21,163 nucleotides of DNA. Source: Candidatus Zixiibacteriota bacterium (GTDB lineage Bacteria > Zixibacteria > MSB-5A5 > CAIYYT01). The notes beneath the pieces were generated by a model, which did not search any database, was not told where the DNA came from, and saw nothing but the letters and a program-made list of their open reading frames with translations. This document shows, one piece after another, positions 13,681-21,163 of the stretch (its first letter is position 1; each line of letters opens with the position of its first letter). The DNA is taken from contig CAUJJY010000029.1 of NCBI GenBank assembly GCA_963205155.1, positions 1-21,163 on the forward strand, written 5' to 3'. The position numbers were made by a program, and so were the translations under genes.

Positions 13681-14409
13681 ATGAGCAAACAAGGTGTCTT
13701 GATCAGTTTTGAGGGCGTTGATGGTTCCGGCAAGTCGACACAAGCGCGGATGCTGTATGATTATTTCAAAAAGCACAACTATGACGTTTTGTTTATTCGC
13801 GAACCGGGCGGAACGCAAGTGTCGGAGGCGATCCGTGCGATCCTGCTTGACAATGCACATGCAAAGATGAGCGCCAGAGCTGAATTGCTGTTGTTCTTGG
13901 CGGCACGCGCAGAATTGGTGGACGAGGTTATTGTACCTGCATTAAAGCAAGGACGCATTGTAATCACCGACCGGTTTTCTGATTCCACTCTAGCTTATCA
14001 AGTCGATGGTCGAAAACTGCCGCGCAGAGTCGTGACGGAAACAAATAGCTTTGCGGCGGCACGAGTGAAGCCAAACCTGACGTTCATTGTCGATCTGGAG
14101 ATCGCCAAAGCGCATTCGCGACTTACGGAGAAGAAGGACCGGATGGAATCATCGACGCGCGAGTTTCATAAACGCGTACGCCGGGGATTCCTGAAAATCG
14201 CGAAAGCCGAACCGCGCCGCGTAAAGGTTGTCGACGGGAAAAAGGCACCCGATGCCATTTTTCAGGAGATACTTGCCGTTAGTCAGGCGTTTCTAACAAG
14301 GAGAAAGCTTGGACCGCAGAAACGCTCAAAGTGGATTTGCCGCGACAATTTTGCTCTTCTTGCTGACGCTCTTACTGGTGTTCGGCGCCGCTTCGCAATG
14401 CATCAATGA
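13681..14409 (+). CDS. tmk: Thymidylate kinase with a C-terminal extension
   Basis: Phosphorylates dTMP to dTDP with ATP in the cytoplasm. P-loop FEGVDGSGKST, REPGGTQVSE, the substrate motif DRFSDSTLAYQ and the LID segment RLTEKKDRMES are all present. ATG 13681 is used: MSKQGVLISFEG gives the normal N-terminus, and the earlier in-frame TTG (13645) lies within the promoter. The 242-residue product exceeds the usual 205-215. The last 35 or so residues (from about VSQAFLTRRK, rich in Arg/Lys) are encoded in DNA that also encodes the start of the next gene (101-nt overlap). The extension may be a late-acquired read-through tail or a sign of a sequence error near 14290. First gene of the plus-strand run to 19945. 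Confidence 0.9.
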   Translation: MSKQGVLISFEGVDGSGKSTQARMLYDYFKKHNYDVLFIREPGGTQVSEAIRAILLDNAHAKMSARAELLLFLAARAELVDEVIVPALKQGRIVITDRFSDSTLAYQVDGRKLPRRVVTETNSFAAARVKPNLTFIVDLEIAKAHSRLTEKKDRMESSTREFHKRVRRGFLKIAKAEPRRVKVVDGKKAPDAIFQEILAVSQAFLTRRKLGPQKRSKWICRDNFALLADALTGVRRRFAMHQ

Positions 14410-15742
14410 CTCGCTGTTCCGTGCGATGATTGGACTAGCGCAGCAATCGGAATTGCTGTCGAGCAGATATTTTGGCGAGGTAGCGCCGGAAAAGGTATTT
14501 GCAGATGCCTGGCGAGGAATGCAGGGAGCCATTCCATTTCGAGTCGAGTTGTCGGCGGATTCCGACGCGCCCATCAAGGCAGGCAGGCCACGCAACTGGG
14601 GGCTCACGCTCACACCGCAGGACAGTTTGGTCATAGTTGAGGATGTAGCGGAGAGTTCGCCGTTCTTTGGATTTTTGCTTCCACAAGACAAGATTACCGG
14701 TGTTGATACGCTGGGCGAAGAGTCGGTTATCGATTTCATTGACTATCTGAACTCCCACTCCGAAGGCGCGACGCGGATATTCTTCGAGCGAGAGGGCCGC
14801 ACTGATAGCGTTACAGTTCAGATTGCAGCGATCGAGCCGGTTGACGGTGCAATAGTCGAAATCGCCGATTCGGTGGGCTACTTGGCGTTGAAGTTGCCGT
14901 CGAAGTCGGACTTTGATTCAGAATTGGAGACACTGCGGTCGAGCGGCGCACGGGGGTTCATAATCGATTTACGCGATTCGCGCGGCAATGACTATAGACA
15001 GACTGAACGACTCGCGAACCAGATTGAAAAGATTTTGAGAGGCAGGCCGACGGTGGTCTTAATAGATGGATCATCGAAAGGCGCAACCGAAGAGATCGCA
15101 CGACGGCTTGGCAGAATCAACGGGGTTGTGACAATGGGCGGTGCCACTGCGGGCACGCCCTCGGTAGTTGATGAAATTGATCTGCGGAGCGGCCGGCGTT
15201 TGTATGTATCAGTAAATGAGCGGTTGATCCGCGATTTTGAGGAGATTGCAGATACCACCGCAGACTCAAGCGCCGTGGTATCAACCTCGACGGCGATCGT
15301 TCCTGGGATTAGTTGCGGCAAGGTGCTGATGAGTCTGCTGGTATACGAATTGATTCATGGCGGCTATCTGACCGACTTTGTTGCGGCAACGGAAATTACT
15401 GCGTTTCCGGAAATGGCGGACGAGGATTCTCTTCTTCTGCAATTCGAGAGCTATCTGCAACAACGACGATTTCGCTATGACCCCTTAGGGCGAACTCTTA
15501 GCGACATGAGTCTGAACGATATGAATGAAGAGATGAGTCCGATCTATCAGCGCATGCGCCAAACACACCGCGGGCTCGGAGATCTGAATCTTGATGAATA
15601 CCGGGACGAGGTCATTCGCAGTTTGTTGAAGACGATTCACCGCGTGAAAATTGGCGGAGAGCCGACGATGGTGATTCGCGCACGCACAGACGATCCTTGC
15701 CTGGCGGAAGCGTTGAGCTACTTGAAGGGGCAGAACGAATAG
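14309..15742 (+). CDS. S41-type (CtpA/tail-specific) protease-like protein, catalytic residues apparently lost
   Basis: A 477-residue protein starting at TTG 14309, supported by AAGGAG (14298-14303) 5 nt upstream and a membrane/signal helix at residues 11-28. A PDZ-like domain (about 95-175) has PFFGFLLPQDKITGVD. The S41 core follows: VGYLALKLPS, ARGFIIDLRDSRGN and PTVVLIDGSSKGATEEIARRLG. In active S41 enzymes the last has GSASASE with the serine nucleophile; here the aligned residues are GSSKGATE, with Gly at the nucleophile position. The later TFGKG motif, source of the general-base Lys, is ATAGTP. A C-terminal helical region of 150 residues follows. Probably an exported, inactive homologue with a binding or scaffold role; a shifted active serine (Ser255/256) cannot be excluded. 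Confidence 0.65.
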   Translation: MDRRNAQSGFAATILLFLLTLLLVFGAASQCINDSLFRAMIGLAQQSELLSSRYFGEVAPEKVFADAWRGMQGAIPFRVELSADSDAPIKAGRPRNWGLTLTPQDSLVIVEDVAESSPFFGFLLPQDKITGVDTLGEESVIDFIDYLNSHSEGATRIFFEREGRTDSVTVQIAAIEPVDGAIVEIADSVGYLALKLPSKSDFDSELETLRSSGARGFIIDLRDSRGNDYRQTERLANQIEKILRGRPTVVLIDGSSKGATEEIARRLGRINGVVTMGGATAGTPSVVDEIDLRSGRRLYVSVNERLIRDFEEIADTTADSSAVVSTSTAIVPGISCGKVLMSLLVYELIHGGYLTDFVAATEITAFPEMADEDSLLLQFESYLQQRRFRYDPLGRTLSDMSLNDMNEEMSPIYQRMRQTHRGLGDLNLDEYRDEVIRSLLKTIHRVKIGGEPTMVIRARTDDPCLAEALSYLKGQNE

Positions 15743-16494
15743 TGCAGGAATATGCCCTACTCCTATTGTTGAGTGCTGCCGTAGGCGTGCTCTCATCGAT
15801 ATTGGGCTTGGGCGGCGGCGTATTGCTCGTGCCGATATTCACGCTGATTCTCAAGCTGCCTATCCATCAAGCGGTGGCGTTGTCGCTGTGCTGTGTGATG
15901 GCGACATCGGTAACCTCGGCGGCAAAGTACCTCAAGAGCAATCTGGTAGATCTCAAAGCTGTTTTGTACCTGGAGACGACGACAATCATCGGCTCGTATG
16001 CAGCGGGGAGCCTGGCGGGCTATGTTTCAGAACAAGGGATTGCGATGGTCTTTGCGGTAATACTGGTGTTTTCGGCCGTAGTAATGCTACTGGGTCGATC
16101 AGATGCGAAGAATGCCGGGGGAATAAAGAACGCCTATCCGGTTGCGATGGGTGCATCGGTTTTCGCAGGTGGATTAGTGGGATTGCTGGGCGTAGGCGGC
16201 GGGATTGTGAAAGTACCAATTCTGCAACTGATATTGGGTAAGCCGGTCAAAGAGGCAGTTGCCACTTCGACCATGATGGTTGGTATCAGCGCGGCGGTAG
16301 GAGTGATTCCATATATGAATCGTGGTGACGTACCGGTGGAGTGGGTTCCATTTGCGACACTGGGCACAGTGGCGGGCGCATTCCTGGGAGCCAGGGTATT
16401 CCACAAGATAGAATCACTCTACATCAAGATCGTGTTTGCCGCAGTATTGCTCTACACCGCCGTGACGATGATACTTTCGGCGGTGAGGGGATAG
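15742..16494 (+). CDS. TauE/SafE-family membrane permease
   Basis: A 250-residue inner-membrane protein with about eight hydrophobic helices in two homologous halves. The repeated TauE/SafE signature is seen as GLGGGVLLVP (about 22-31) and GVGGGIVKVP (about 150-159), followed by QAVALSLCCVMATSVTSA and KEAVATSTMMVGISAAVG. The family exports sulfite, sulfoacetate or related organic anions; the substrate here is unknown. GTG 15742 is preferred: it shares one base with the previous TAG stop, and the first helix follows at once. An upstream in-frame TTG (15697) would add a polar leader inside the previous gene. The next gene begins 3 bp after the stop. Confidence 0.85.
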   Translation: MQEYALLLLLSAAVGVLSSILGLGGGVLLVPIFTLILKLPIHQAVALSLCCVMATSVTSAAKYLKSNLVDLKAVLYLETTTIIGSYAAGSLAGYVSEQGIAMVFAVILVFSAVVMLLGRSDAKNAGGIKNAYPVAMGASVFAGGLVGLLGVGGGIVKVPILQLILGKPVKEAVATSTMMVGISAAVGVIPYMNRGDVPVEWVPFATLGTVAGAFLGARVFHKIESLYIKIVFAAVLLYTAVTMILSAVRG

Positions 16495-16497
16495 ACG

Positions 16498-16770
16498 ATG
16501 AAGTCACCAGAACAGATTATGGCGCAGATGTACAAGAGCGCTCTGGTCATTATGATAGTGTTGTTGTCCGCTGCGGGAATAGCCTCGTTCTTTGATGCGG
16601 TGATTGCAGGCGTGCCGCTTCCGGCGCTGGCGATCAGATTCTATCTTCTGATTATCCCGGCGATGTTGATGGCGTTTACGATCACGATGTTTGTGCGGCG
16701 AGTGACCAATCTTGCGGTTGCCGGTTTGATATTGTCCTCCCTGTGGTTGGTGTTCAAATGGCTCGGATGA
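16498..16770 (+). CDS. Small membrane protein of unknown function
   Basis: A 90-residue protein with three predicted membrane helices (about 14-35, 44-64, 68-88) and little else. ATG 16498 has GAGGGG at about 16485-16490. It sits 3 bp behind the TauE/SafE permease and its stop overlaps the next ATG (ATGA at 16767), so it is part of the same transcript. Small membrane proteins such as DUF1634 accompany TauE/SafE permeases in other genomes, but the sequence does not clearly match that family. A permease partner role is inference. Confidence 0.7.
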   Translation: MKSPEQIMAQMYKSALVIMIVLLSAAGIASFFDAVIAGVPLPALAIRFYLLIIPAMLMAFTITMFVRRVTNLAVAGLILSSLWLVFKWLG

Positions 16771-17423
16771 TGAGTAACCGACCGATTCGAGTCTTCAGCG
16801 ATTTTGATGGCACGATTTCCGCGAAGGATGTGGGAGCGTCGCTGTTCAATCATTTCTCCGGGAAGCGCAATCACGGAACGGTCAAACTGTGGATTGAGCA
16901 GAAGATCAGTTCGCGGGAATGTCTGTGGCGCGAATGCCACTACATCAAAGCCAGCCGCGAGGAGATGGTTGACGCGCTGAGCCGGATTGAGGTTGAGAAG
17001 GGATTTCGGGAGTTTGTCGACCTGCTCGGGCAACACAAGATTCCGCTGCATATTTGTTCTGATGGGTTGGATTTTTATATCGATGCCTTCCTTGGTAAAG
17101 CCGGTTTTGACGGTCTGGACATTCATGCCAATAAGGCGCACTTCATCAATGGGAGTCTCTACCCATCATTTCCCTATTATGCCCGCGGTTGTGGATATTG
17201 CGGGACTTGCAAGGGTGAACGGGTGCGATCGCTTAGCCAGACGGGAGAGCTGACGGTTTATATTGGCGACGGTTTCTCGGATCGCTGCGCAGTCGGGGTC
17301 GCTGATATCCTGTTTGCGCGCGGTGATCTGGTGAAATTGGCGGAGGAAAAATCGGTTGACTGGCAGCCATTTGCCGACTTTTATGATGTAATTAGATATT
17401 TTGAGGCTAATCTGCTAACATGA
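16767..17423 (+). CDS. HAD-superfamily phosphatase, MtnX-like
   Basis: A 218-residue HAD type IB phosphatase. Motif I is SDFDGT (nucleophile Asp12, acid/base Asp14), motif II CSDGLDFYID, the Lys lies in CKGERV and motif III is IGDGFSDRC. The GCGYCGTCKGERV cysteine cluster before the Lys is typical of MtnX-like proteins (2-hydroxy-3-keto-5-methylthiopentenyl-1-phosphate phosphatase of methionine salvage) and relatives. No other methionine-salvage gene is near, so the substrate is open. The start is ATG 16767 (ATGA overlap); ATG 16770 and upstream GTG/ATG codons are alternatives. The following transferase could make a sugar-phosphate substrate equally plausible. Confidence 0.82.
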   Translation: MMSNRPIRVFSDFDGTISAKDVGASLFNHFSGKRNHGTVKLWIEQKISSRECLWRECHYIKASREEMVDALSRIEVEKGFREFVDLLGQHKIPLHICSDGLDFYIDAFLGKAGFDGLDIHANKAHFINGSLYPSFPYYARGCGYCGTCKGERVRSLSQTGELTVYIGDGFSDRCAVGVADILFARGDLVKLAEEKSVDWQPFADFYDVIRYFEANLLT

Positions 17424-17452
17424 CGCTTCGCGAAACAGGAACTCGATAGAAT

Positions 17453-19945
17453 ATGAAAACAGTAATCATGGCCGGAGGTTTTGGCACGAGATTGCGTCCG
17501 TTGACGCAGAGTCTGCCGAAGCCGATGGTGCCGGTGGCAAATCTTCCAATGCTTCATCACATCGTCAATCTCCTTAAGAAGCATGATCTCAAAGACTACG
17601 TCACGCTGCTTTACTTTCAGCCGGAGGAGATTAAGAGCTACTTCAAAGATGGCGCCGATTTCGGCGTCAACATGAAGTACTTGTTGGCCGAGGATGATTT
17701 TGGCACGGCAGGAGCTGTCAAAGCTGCAGAGGATTTCTATCAAGGCGACCGTGTCTTGGTGATCAGCGGTGATGTGTTGACGGATTTTGACTTGACGGCC
17801 GCCATCAAGTTCCACGAAGAGCGGCAGGCAGCCGCGACAATCGTGCTGACGCGGATGGAGAATCCGCTGGCTTATGGCGTTGTCATTACTGACGCCGAGG
17901 GAAAGATATCGCGATTTCTGGAGAAGCCGACGTGGGGCGAAGTGTTCTCCGACACGATCAACACCGGCATTTACATTTTGGAGCCGCAGGTCTTCGCGCG
18001 GATTCCGAAGGGGCAAAGTTATGATTTCTCGCAGAATTTGTTTCCGGGGATGCTCAAGGACAATGAAAGGCTGTACGGATATATTGCTCCGGGATATTGG
18101 CGCGACATCGGGAATCTTTCTGAATATCAGAAGGCACACATTGATATCCTGAACGAACAGGTCAAAATCGAAACGACCTATAACCAGCTGCATCGCGAGA
18201 ATGCGACGATTTGGATCAACCGCGACTTCCATGTCGATGAGAACGCGCACTTTGCGGGCGCGGTGATTGTGGGAGATGGCGCTGAAATTGAAGCGGGGGC
18301 ATCAATCACTAATTCTGTTATCGGGGATCGATGCAAAGTAGCCGCGAATGCGAAGATTGAGAGCAGTGTCATCTGGCACGACACGACTGTCGGCGAAGGA
18401 GCGCAGATTACGCAGGCCATCGTCTGTAACAATGTGACGGTGGAAAAGAATGTCTCAATCAATGAAGAAGCGGTCGTGAGCGATCATGTCAAGCTTCGTC
18501 AGGGATCAACCGTCAAGGCGAACTGCAAGATCTGGCCGGGTAAAGAAGTTGAGGCCGGTGCGACGGTATCGTCCTCGCTGATCTGGGGCGAGAAGTGGAA
18601 TCGTGAGTTGTTTTCGGATTCCAAAGTTTCCGGGCTGGGTAATATTGAAGTCACTCCGGAATTTGCCGCCAAGCTTGGATGTGCGTTCGGCGCCACGTTG
18701 TTAAAGGGCGAGTCGATTGTCGTCAGCCGTGGTGTGTCCTCGGCGTCTCGCGTGTTTTCGCGAAGTTTCATCTCGGGCTTGCTTTCGTGCGGAATTAATG
18801 TCGTTGATCTTCGGACGCTACCCATTCCGATCATGCGCTATGAACTCAAGCAGGGGAAACACGGCGGTGGTGTGCATGTGCGGCAGAATCCGTCGCAGTA
18901 TCACATTACCGATATGATCTTCCTCGGTCCCGACGGAATGGATCTGCCGACACGCAAGACACGCTCGATTGAGACGTTGTTTGCGCGGGAGGATTTCCGG
19001 CGCGCATCGGTCGAACAGGTTGGACATCTTGACTATCCAACGCGGACGGTCGAATCTTACCGGAGCGATTTTCTTAAACATGTCGATTCTGAGGCGATTG
19101 CCGCGAAGAAATTCAAACTGGTGATCGACTTCTCACACGGCGGCGCATCGGAAATATTCGGGGGGATATTTAGTTCACTAAACACTGAATTAATATCTCT
19201 CAATGCCTACCCTGATCCAAATCTACCGATTGCCGACAGCCGCCGTTCGCTCAATACCATGGCATCGATCGTGAAGTCCTTGGGCGCCGATGTCGGCATT
19301 CAGTTGTCGCGCAGTGCGGAGAAGATCACGGTTGTTGACCGCAACGGGCAGGTCGTGTCCGATCAGTTGCTTTTACTAATTGTGACGTCACTGTTCTTGA
19401 GCAGTTATCAAACACGCAAGATTGCAGTTCCGGTAATGGCCGGCATGGGTGTAGAGAAGATCGCCGAGCAATTTGGGGTGCAGGTGATGCGTGTGCGGGG
19501 AGATCATCTTGCGATGATGCAGGCTTACAAGGTCGACGATATCGATTTTGTCGGGGGGACGCGCGGCGGATTTATGTTGTCGAGCTTCCAACTCGGGGCT
19601 GACGGCATGTTTGCCACCATTAAGCTGTTGGAGATGCTTGCGAAACAGAACGCCGATCTCGCCGAACTGCGGGCGGAGTTTGAACACTATTATAGTGTTG
19701 AAGAACAGGTGCCGTGCTCGTGGTCCAAGAAGGGGCAGGTGATGCGCCTGTTGATGGAAAATACCGAAGGCAAGAACCGGCAATTGGTGGATGGAGCGCG
19801 CTTCCAGGACGGTGACAGTTGGGTTTGGATTGCGCCGGATCGCAATTCGGCTTACTTCACAGTGGTCGCCGAATCAGAGGACAAAAAGCAGGCGGAGTCC
19901 CTTGCGAAGAAGTATCGCGAACAAGTGACGAAGTGGCAGGAGTGA
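17453..19945 (+). CDS. Sugar-1-phosphate nucleotidyltransferase fused to a degenerate phosphomannomutase-like module
   Basis: An 830-residue cytoplasmic fusion, probably a mannose-1-phosphate guanylyltransferase type. Residues 1-235 are an intact nucleotidyltransferase: MAGGFGTRLRPLT with KP (23-24), LAEDDFGTAGAV, SGDVLTDFDL, FLEKP and TINTGIYI. Residues about 250-385 are left-handed beta-helix hexapeptide repeats (VIGDRCKVAANA, VVSDHVKLRQGS). Residues about 400-830 follow the phosphohexomutase layout but lack its active-site motifs. The phosphoserine loop TASHNP is HVRQNP (475-480), the metal loop DGDxDR is LSRSAEK (618-624), the sugar loop GExSGH is GGTRGGFML (701-709), and the RxSGTEP loop is PDRNSAYF. 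Similar long fusions exist in cyanobacteria and other lineages. It likely supplies GDP-mannose or a similar donor for surface glycans. Last gene of the run; 29 bp after the HAD gene. Confidence 0.85.
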   Translation: MKTVIMAGGFGTRLRPLTQSLPKPMVPVANLPMLHHIVNLLKKHDLKDYVTLLYFQPEEIKSYFKDGADFGVNMKYLLAEDDFGTAGAVKAAEDFYQGDRVLVISGDVLTDFDLTAAIKFHEERQAAATIVLTRMENPLAYGVVITDAEGKISRFLEKPTWGEVFSDTINTGIYILEPQVFARIPKGQSYDFSQNLFPGMLKDNERLYGYIAPGYWRDIGNLSEYQKAHIDILNEQVKIETTYNQLHRENATIWINRDFHVDENAHFAGAVIVGDGAEIEAGASITNSVIGDRCKVAANAKIESSVIWHDTTVGEGAQITQAIVCNNVTVEKNVSINEEAVVSDHVKLRQGSTVKANCKIWPGKEVEAGATVSSSLIWGEKWNRELFSDSKVSGLGNIEVTPEFAAKLGCAFGATLLKGESIVVSRGVSSASRVFSRSFISGLLSCGINVVDLRTLPIPIMRYELKQGKHGGGVHVRQNPSQYHITDMIFLGPDGMDLPTRKTRSIETLFAREDFRRASVEQVGHLDYPTRTVESYRSDFLKHVDSEAIAAKKFKLVIDFSHGGASEIFGGIFSSLNTELISLNAYPDPNLPIADSRRSLNTMASIVKSLGADVGIQLSRSAEKITVVDRNGQVVSDQLLLLIVTSLFLSSYQTRKIAVPVMAGMGVEKIAEQFGVQVMRVRGDHLAMMQAYKVDDIDFVGGTRGGFMLSSFQLGADGMFATIKLLEMLAKQNADLAELRAEFEHYYSVEEQVPCSWSKKGQVMRLLMENTEGKNRQLVDGARFQDGDSWVWIAPDRNSAYFTVVAESEDKKQAESLAKKYREQVTKWQE

Positions 19946-19979
19946 TCCAGTAGTTCCGAACACCGCACGCGCGGCGTCG

Positions 19980-20327
19980 CTATTCGACAGATTTGACATT
20001 CTTATCGGGGATCCAGCCGAGCTTTCCCTTGGAGTTGCGGCACCAATGCCAGCCCGCCGCGGATTTGATGATGCTTAGACGTTCACCTTTGTCAGCACTT
20101 AACTCGATCGAAGAGTAAACAGTGTTCAGAATTCCCACATCATCGTCGCGATCGAGATAGCTCTCCGGTATCCACGCTCCTTCGCCATCCTCATTGATAC
20201 ACCAAAGAAACTCCGGCCATTCGGTATCACGTTTGTCAACGATGACGCGATCACCTTTGGCGAAAACGACGGGAGCATATGAGGGCGGCGTGTGGGCATT
20301 GGTAACAATGCAAGACTTCTGCGTCAT
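19980..20327 (-). CDS. Double SH3-like domain protein
   Basis: A 115-residue protein with no signal peptide or membrane segment. Two SH3-type repeats are visible: VVFAKGDRVIVDKRD with WCINEDGEGAWIPESYL (about 22-60), then LSADKGERLSIIKS with WHWCRNSKGKLGWIPDKNV (about 76-113). Each holds a WC-N-x-x-G-x-x-WIP core. This matches a widespread bacterial family of small cytoplasmic tandem-SH3 proteins of unknown partner. ATG 20327 is chosen; an in-frame TTG at 20336 would lie within the -10 box. No Shine-Dalgarno. It converges with the transferase gene. Confidence 0.75.
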   Translation of the reverse strand: MTQKSCIVTNAHTPPSYAPVVFAKGDRVIVDKRDTEWPEFLWCINEDGEGAWIPESYLDRDDDVGILNTVYSSIELSADKGERLSIIKSAAGWHWCRNSKGKLGWIPDKNVKSVE

Positions 20328-20335
20328 GGATGACA

Positions 20336-20364
20336 AATAAAAAAACCGGATGCGACTTCGTCAA
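20336..20364 (-). promoter_or_regulatory. Promoter of the SH3 gene, possibly leaderless
   Basis: TTGACG (20364-20359) and TTTATT (20341-20336) are 17 bp apart on the minus strand. Eight bp separate the -10 box from ATG 20327. The region is T-rich, so the -10 match is weak evidence. Confidence 0.35.
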
Positions 20365-20376
20365 TGGGAAATGGAT

Positions 20377-20409
20377 AAAAAAAACCGGCCGAGAATACTC
20401 CAGCCGGTT
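20377..20409 (-). terminator. Intrinsic terminator of ispG
   Basis: On the minus strand AACCGGC (20409-20403) pairs with GCCGGTT (20389-20383) across 13 nt and runs into eight T residues (20384-20377). It lies 25 bp after the ispG stop. Confidence 0.85.
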
Positions 20410-20433
20410 GCGAATTTTCGTCTTAAGGTAGCG

Positions 20434-21163
20434 CTATTCGGTTGGCACCATAATTGGCTGGGTTGCACTTGTGCCAATTTCGTCATCGCGGAAGGCTTGG
20501 AGTTCCTTGAGCAATTCAACTTCAAGCTGTTCCGGCGGAAACTTGCCGATGACTTTGCCCTTGCGAACGAGTGATAGATAGTCAGCGGAACCAACGACGC
20601 CGAGATCGGCATCGCCAACTTCGCCGGGACCGTTGACATTGCAGCCCATGACGGCAACTTTGATCGGCTTCTTGATACCTTCGAGAACTTTCTCGACGCG
20701 GCTGATCAAGCCGAAGAGATCGGTCTGGAGTCGTCCGCAAGTCGGGCAACTGACGAGGTCGGGCATATTGCTGAAGAGACCAAGTGATTGGAGAATCTTT
20801 TTGCCGACTTTAACTTCTTCGACGGGATCGGTAGAGAGCGAAACACGAATCGTATCGCCAATGCCTTCGTGAAGAAGAAGTCCAAATGCGACGGAAGACT
20901 TGATCGTTCCGCCCATCAGTGGGCCGGCTTCGGTGACACCGAGATGAAGCGGGTAGTTCACAAGTTCGGCAATCTTGCGATAGCCCTCGACCATACCGGG
21001 GACTTCGGAGGATTTCATGGAGATGCAGATATCGTGGAAATCCATTTCTTCCAACAGGCGCACCTTGCGCATTGCTGATTCGACCAGCGCATCAGGATTG
21101 TAGCGCCCCATTGATTTGACGAGATCCCATTCGAGTGAACCGGTGTTGACGCCGATGCGAATA
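20434..21163 (-). CDS. ispG: 4-hydroxy-3-methylbut-2-enyl diphosphate synthase, C-terminal part (cut by window edge)
   Basis: The frame is open from the right edge to the stop at 20434 (about 243 residues seen; the N-terminus lies outside). Recognisable IspG/GcpE sequence: IRIGVNTGSLEW at the edge, ISMKSSEVPGMVEGYR, HLGVTEAGPLMGGTIKSS, and the C-terminal iron-sulfur motif with Cys in VSCPTCGR and in VMGCNVNGPGEVGDADLG. These are the three 4Fe-4S ligands. It makes HMBPP from MEcPP in the MEP isoprenoid pathway, so the organism uses this pathway. A strong terminator follows. Confidence 0.96.
   Translation of the reverse strand, partial: IRIGVNTGSLEWDLVKSMGRYNPDALVESAMRKVRLLEEMDFHDICISMKSSEVPGMVEGYRKIAELVNYPLHLGVTEAGPLMGGTIKSSVAFGLLLHEGIGDTIRVSLSTDPVEEVKVGKKILQSLGLFSNMPDLVSCPTCGRLQTDLFGLISRVEKVLEGIKKPIKVAVMGCNVNGPGEVGDADLGVVGSADYLSLVRKGKVIGKFPPEQLEVELLKELQAFRDDEIGTSATQPIMVPTE

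Noticed and set aside
13779..13988. Antisense open frame within tmk, with similar antisense frames throughout
   Set aside because: Each overlaps a well-recognised gene, lacks a ribosome binding site and encodes low-complexity Ser/Arg-rich peptides.

Overview
The window reads as an ordinary chromosomal stretch of a Gram-negative-type bacterium from an uncultured lineage of the FCB group, most like candidate phylum Zixibacteria. That placement is inference. It rests on a small secreted protein with a dockerin-type calcium-binding pair, a secreted 'QGSL...' plus TG-x-x-I solenoid protein of the kind common in those genomes, RtcA, and a guanylyltransferase fused to a mutase-like module. No rRNA, tRNA, CRISPR array, insertion sequence or phage gene was seen. 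G+C looks close to one half throughout, with no obvious island.

Layout. 1-2140: start of a secreted protein (minus), an NmrA-type NAD(P)-binding protein and a secreted DUF1579-type protein (plus), closed by a terminator. 2141-2531: no protein gene, but two tandem palindromes, a near-consensus sigma-54 (-24/-12) promoter and a short hairpin-containing transcript ending in a terminator, together a candidate sigma-54-dependent small RNA. 2532-5907: a membrane-anchored seven-bladed propeller protein (minus), divergent from a secreted beta-solenoid protein and a secreted dockerin-like protein (plus). 5918-10166: a tightly overlapping minus-strand operon encoding an unrecognised secreted protein, an NtrY-like membrane histidine kinase and an NtrC-family sigma-54 activator. 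10259-13573: rtcA (minus), a DinB-superfamily protein (plus), mltG and ruvX (minus). 13681-19945: a plus-strand run of tmk, a degenerate S41 protease-like protein, a TauE/SafE permease, a tiny membrane protein, an MtnX-like HAD phosphatase and a large sugar-nucleotide transferase. 19980-21163: a double-SH3 protein and the 3' part of ispG (both minus).

How the parts may work together. The clearest candidate for something undescribed is a local sigma-54 circuit. A three-gene sensor operon, with a secreted protein as possible input, encodes an activator. Two sigma-54-like promoters lie 2-4 kb away: one before the candidate small RNA, with paired palindromes about 110 bp upstream as enhancer sites require, and a weaker one before the propeller gene. 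The link between activator and promoters is inference. A second theme is translation: ruvX, tmk, rtcA and the SH3 gene lack a Shine-Dalgarno sequence and have a -10-like box 6-8 bp before the ATG, suggesting leaderless mRNAs, while other genes have strong GGAGG-type sites. A third theme is loss of catalytic residues: the S41-like protein and the mutase half of the sugar-nucleotide transferase have kept their folds but apparently lost their active sites.
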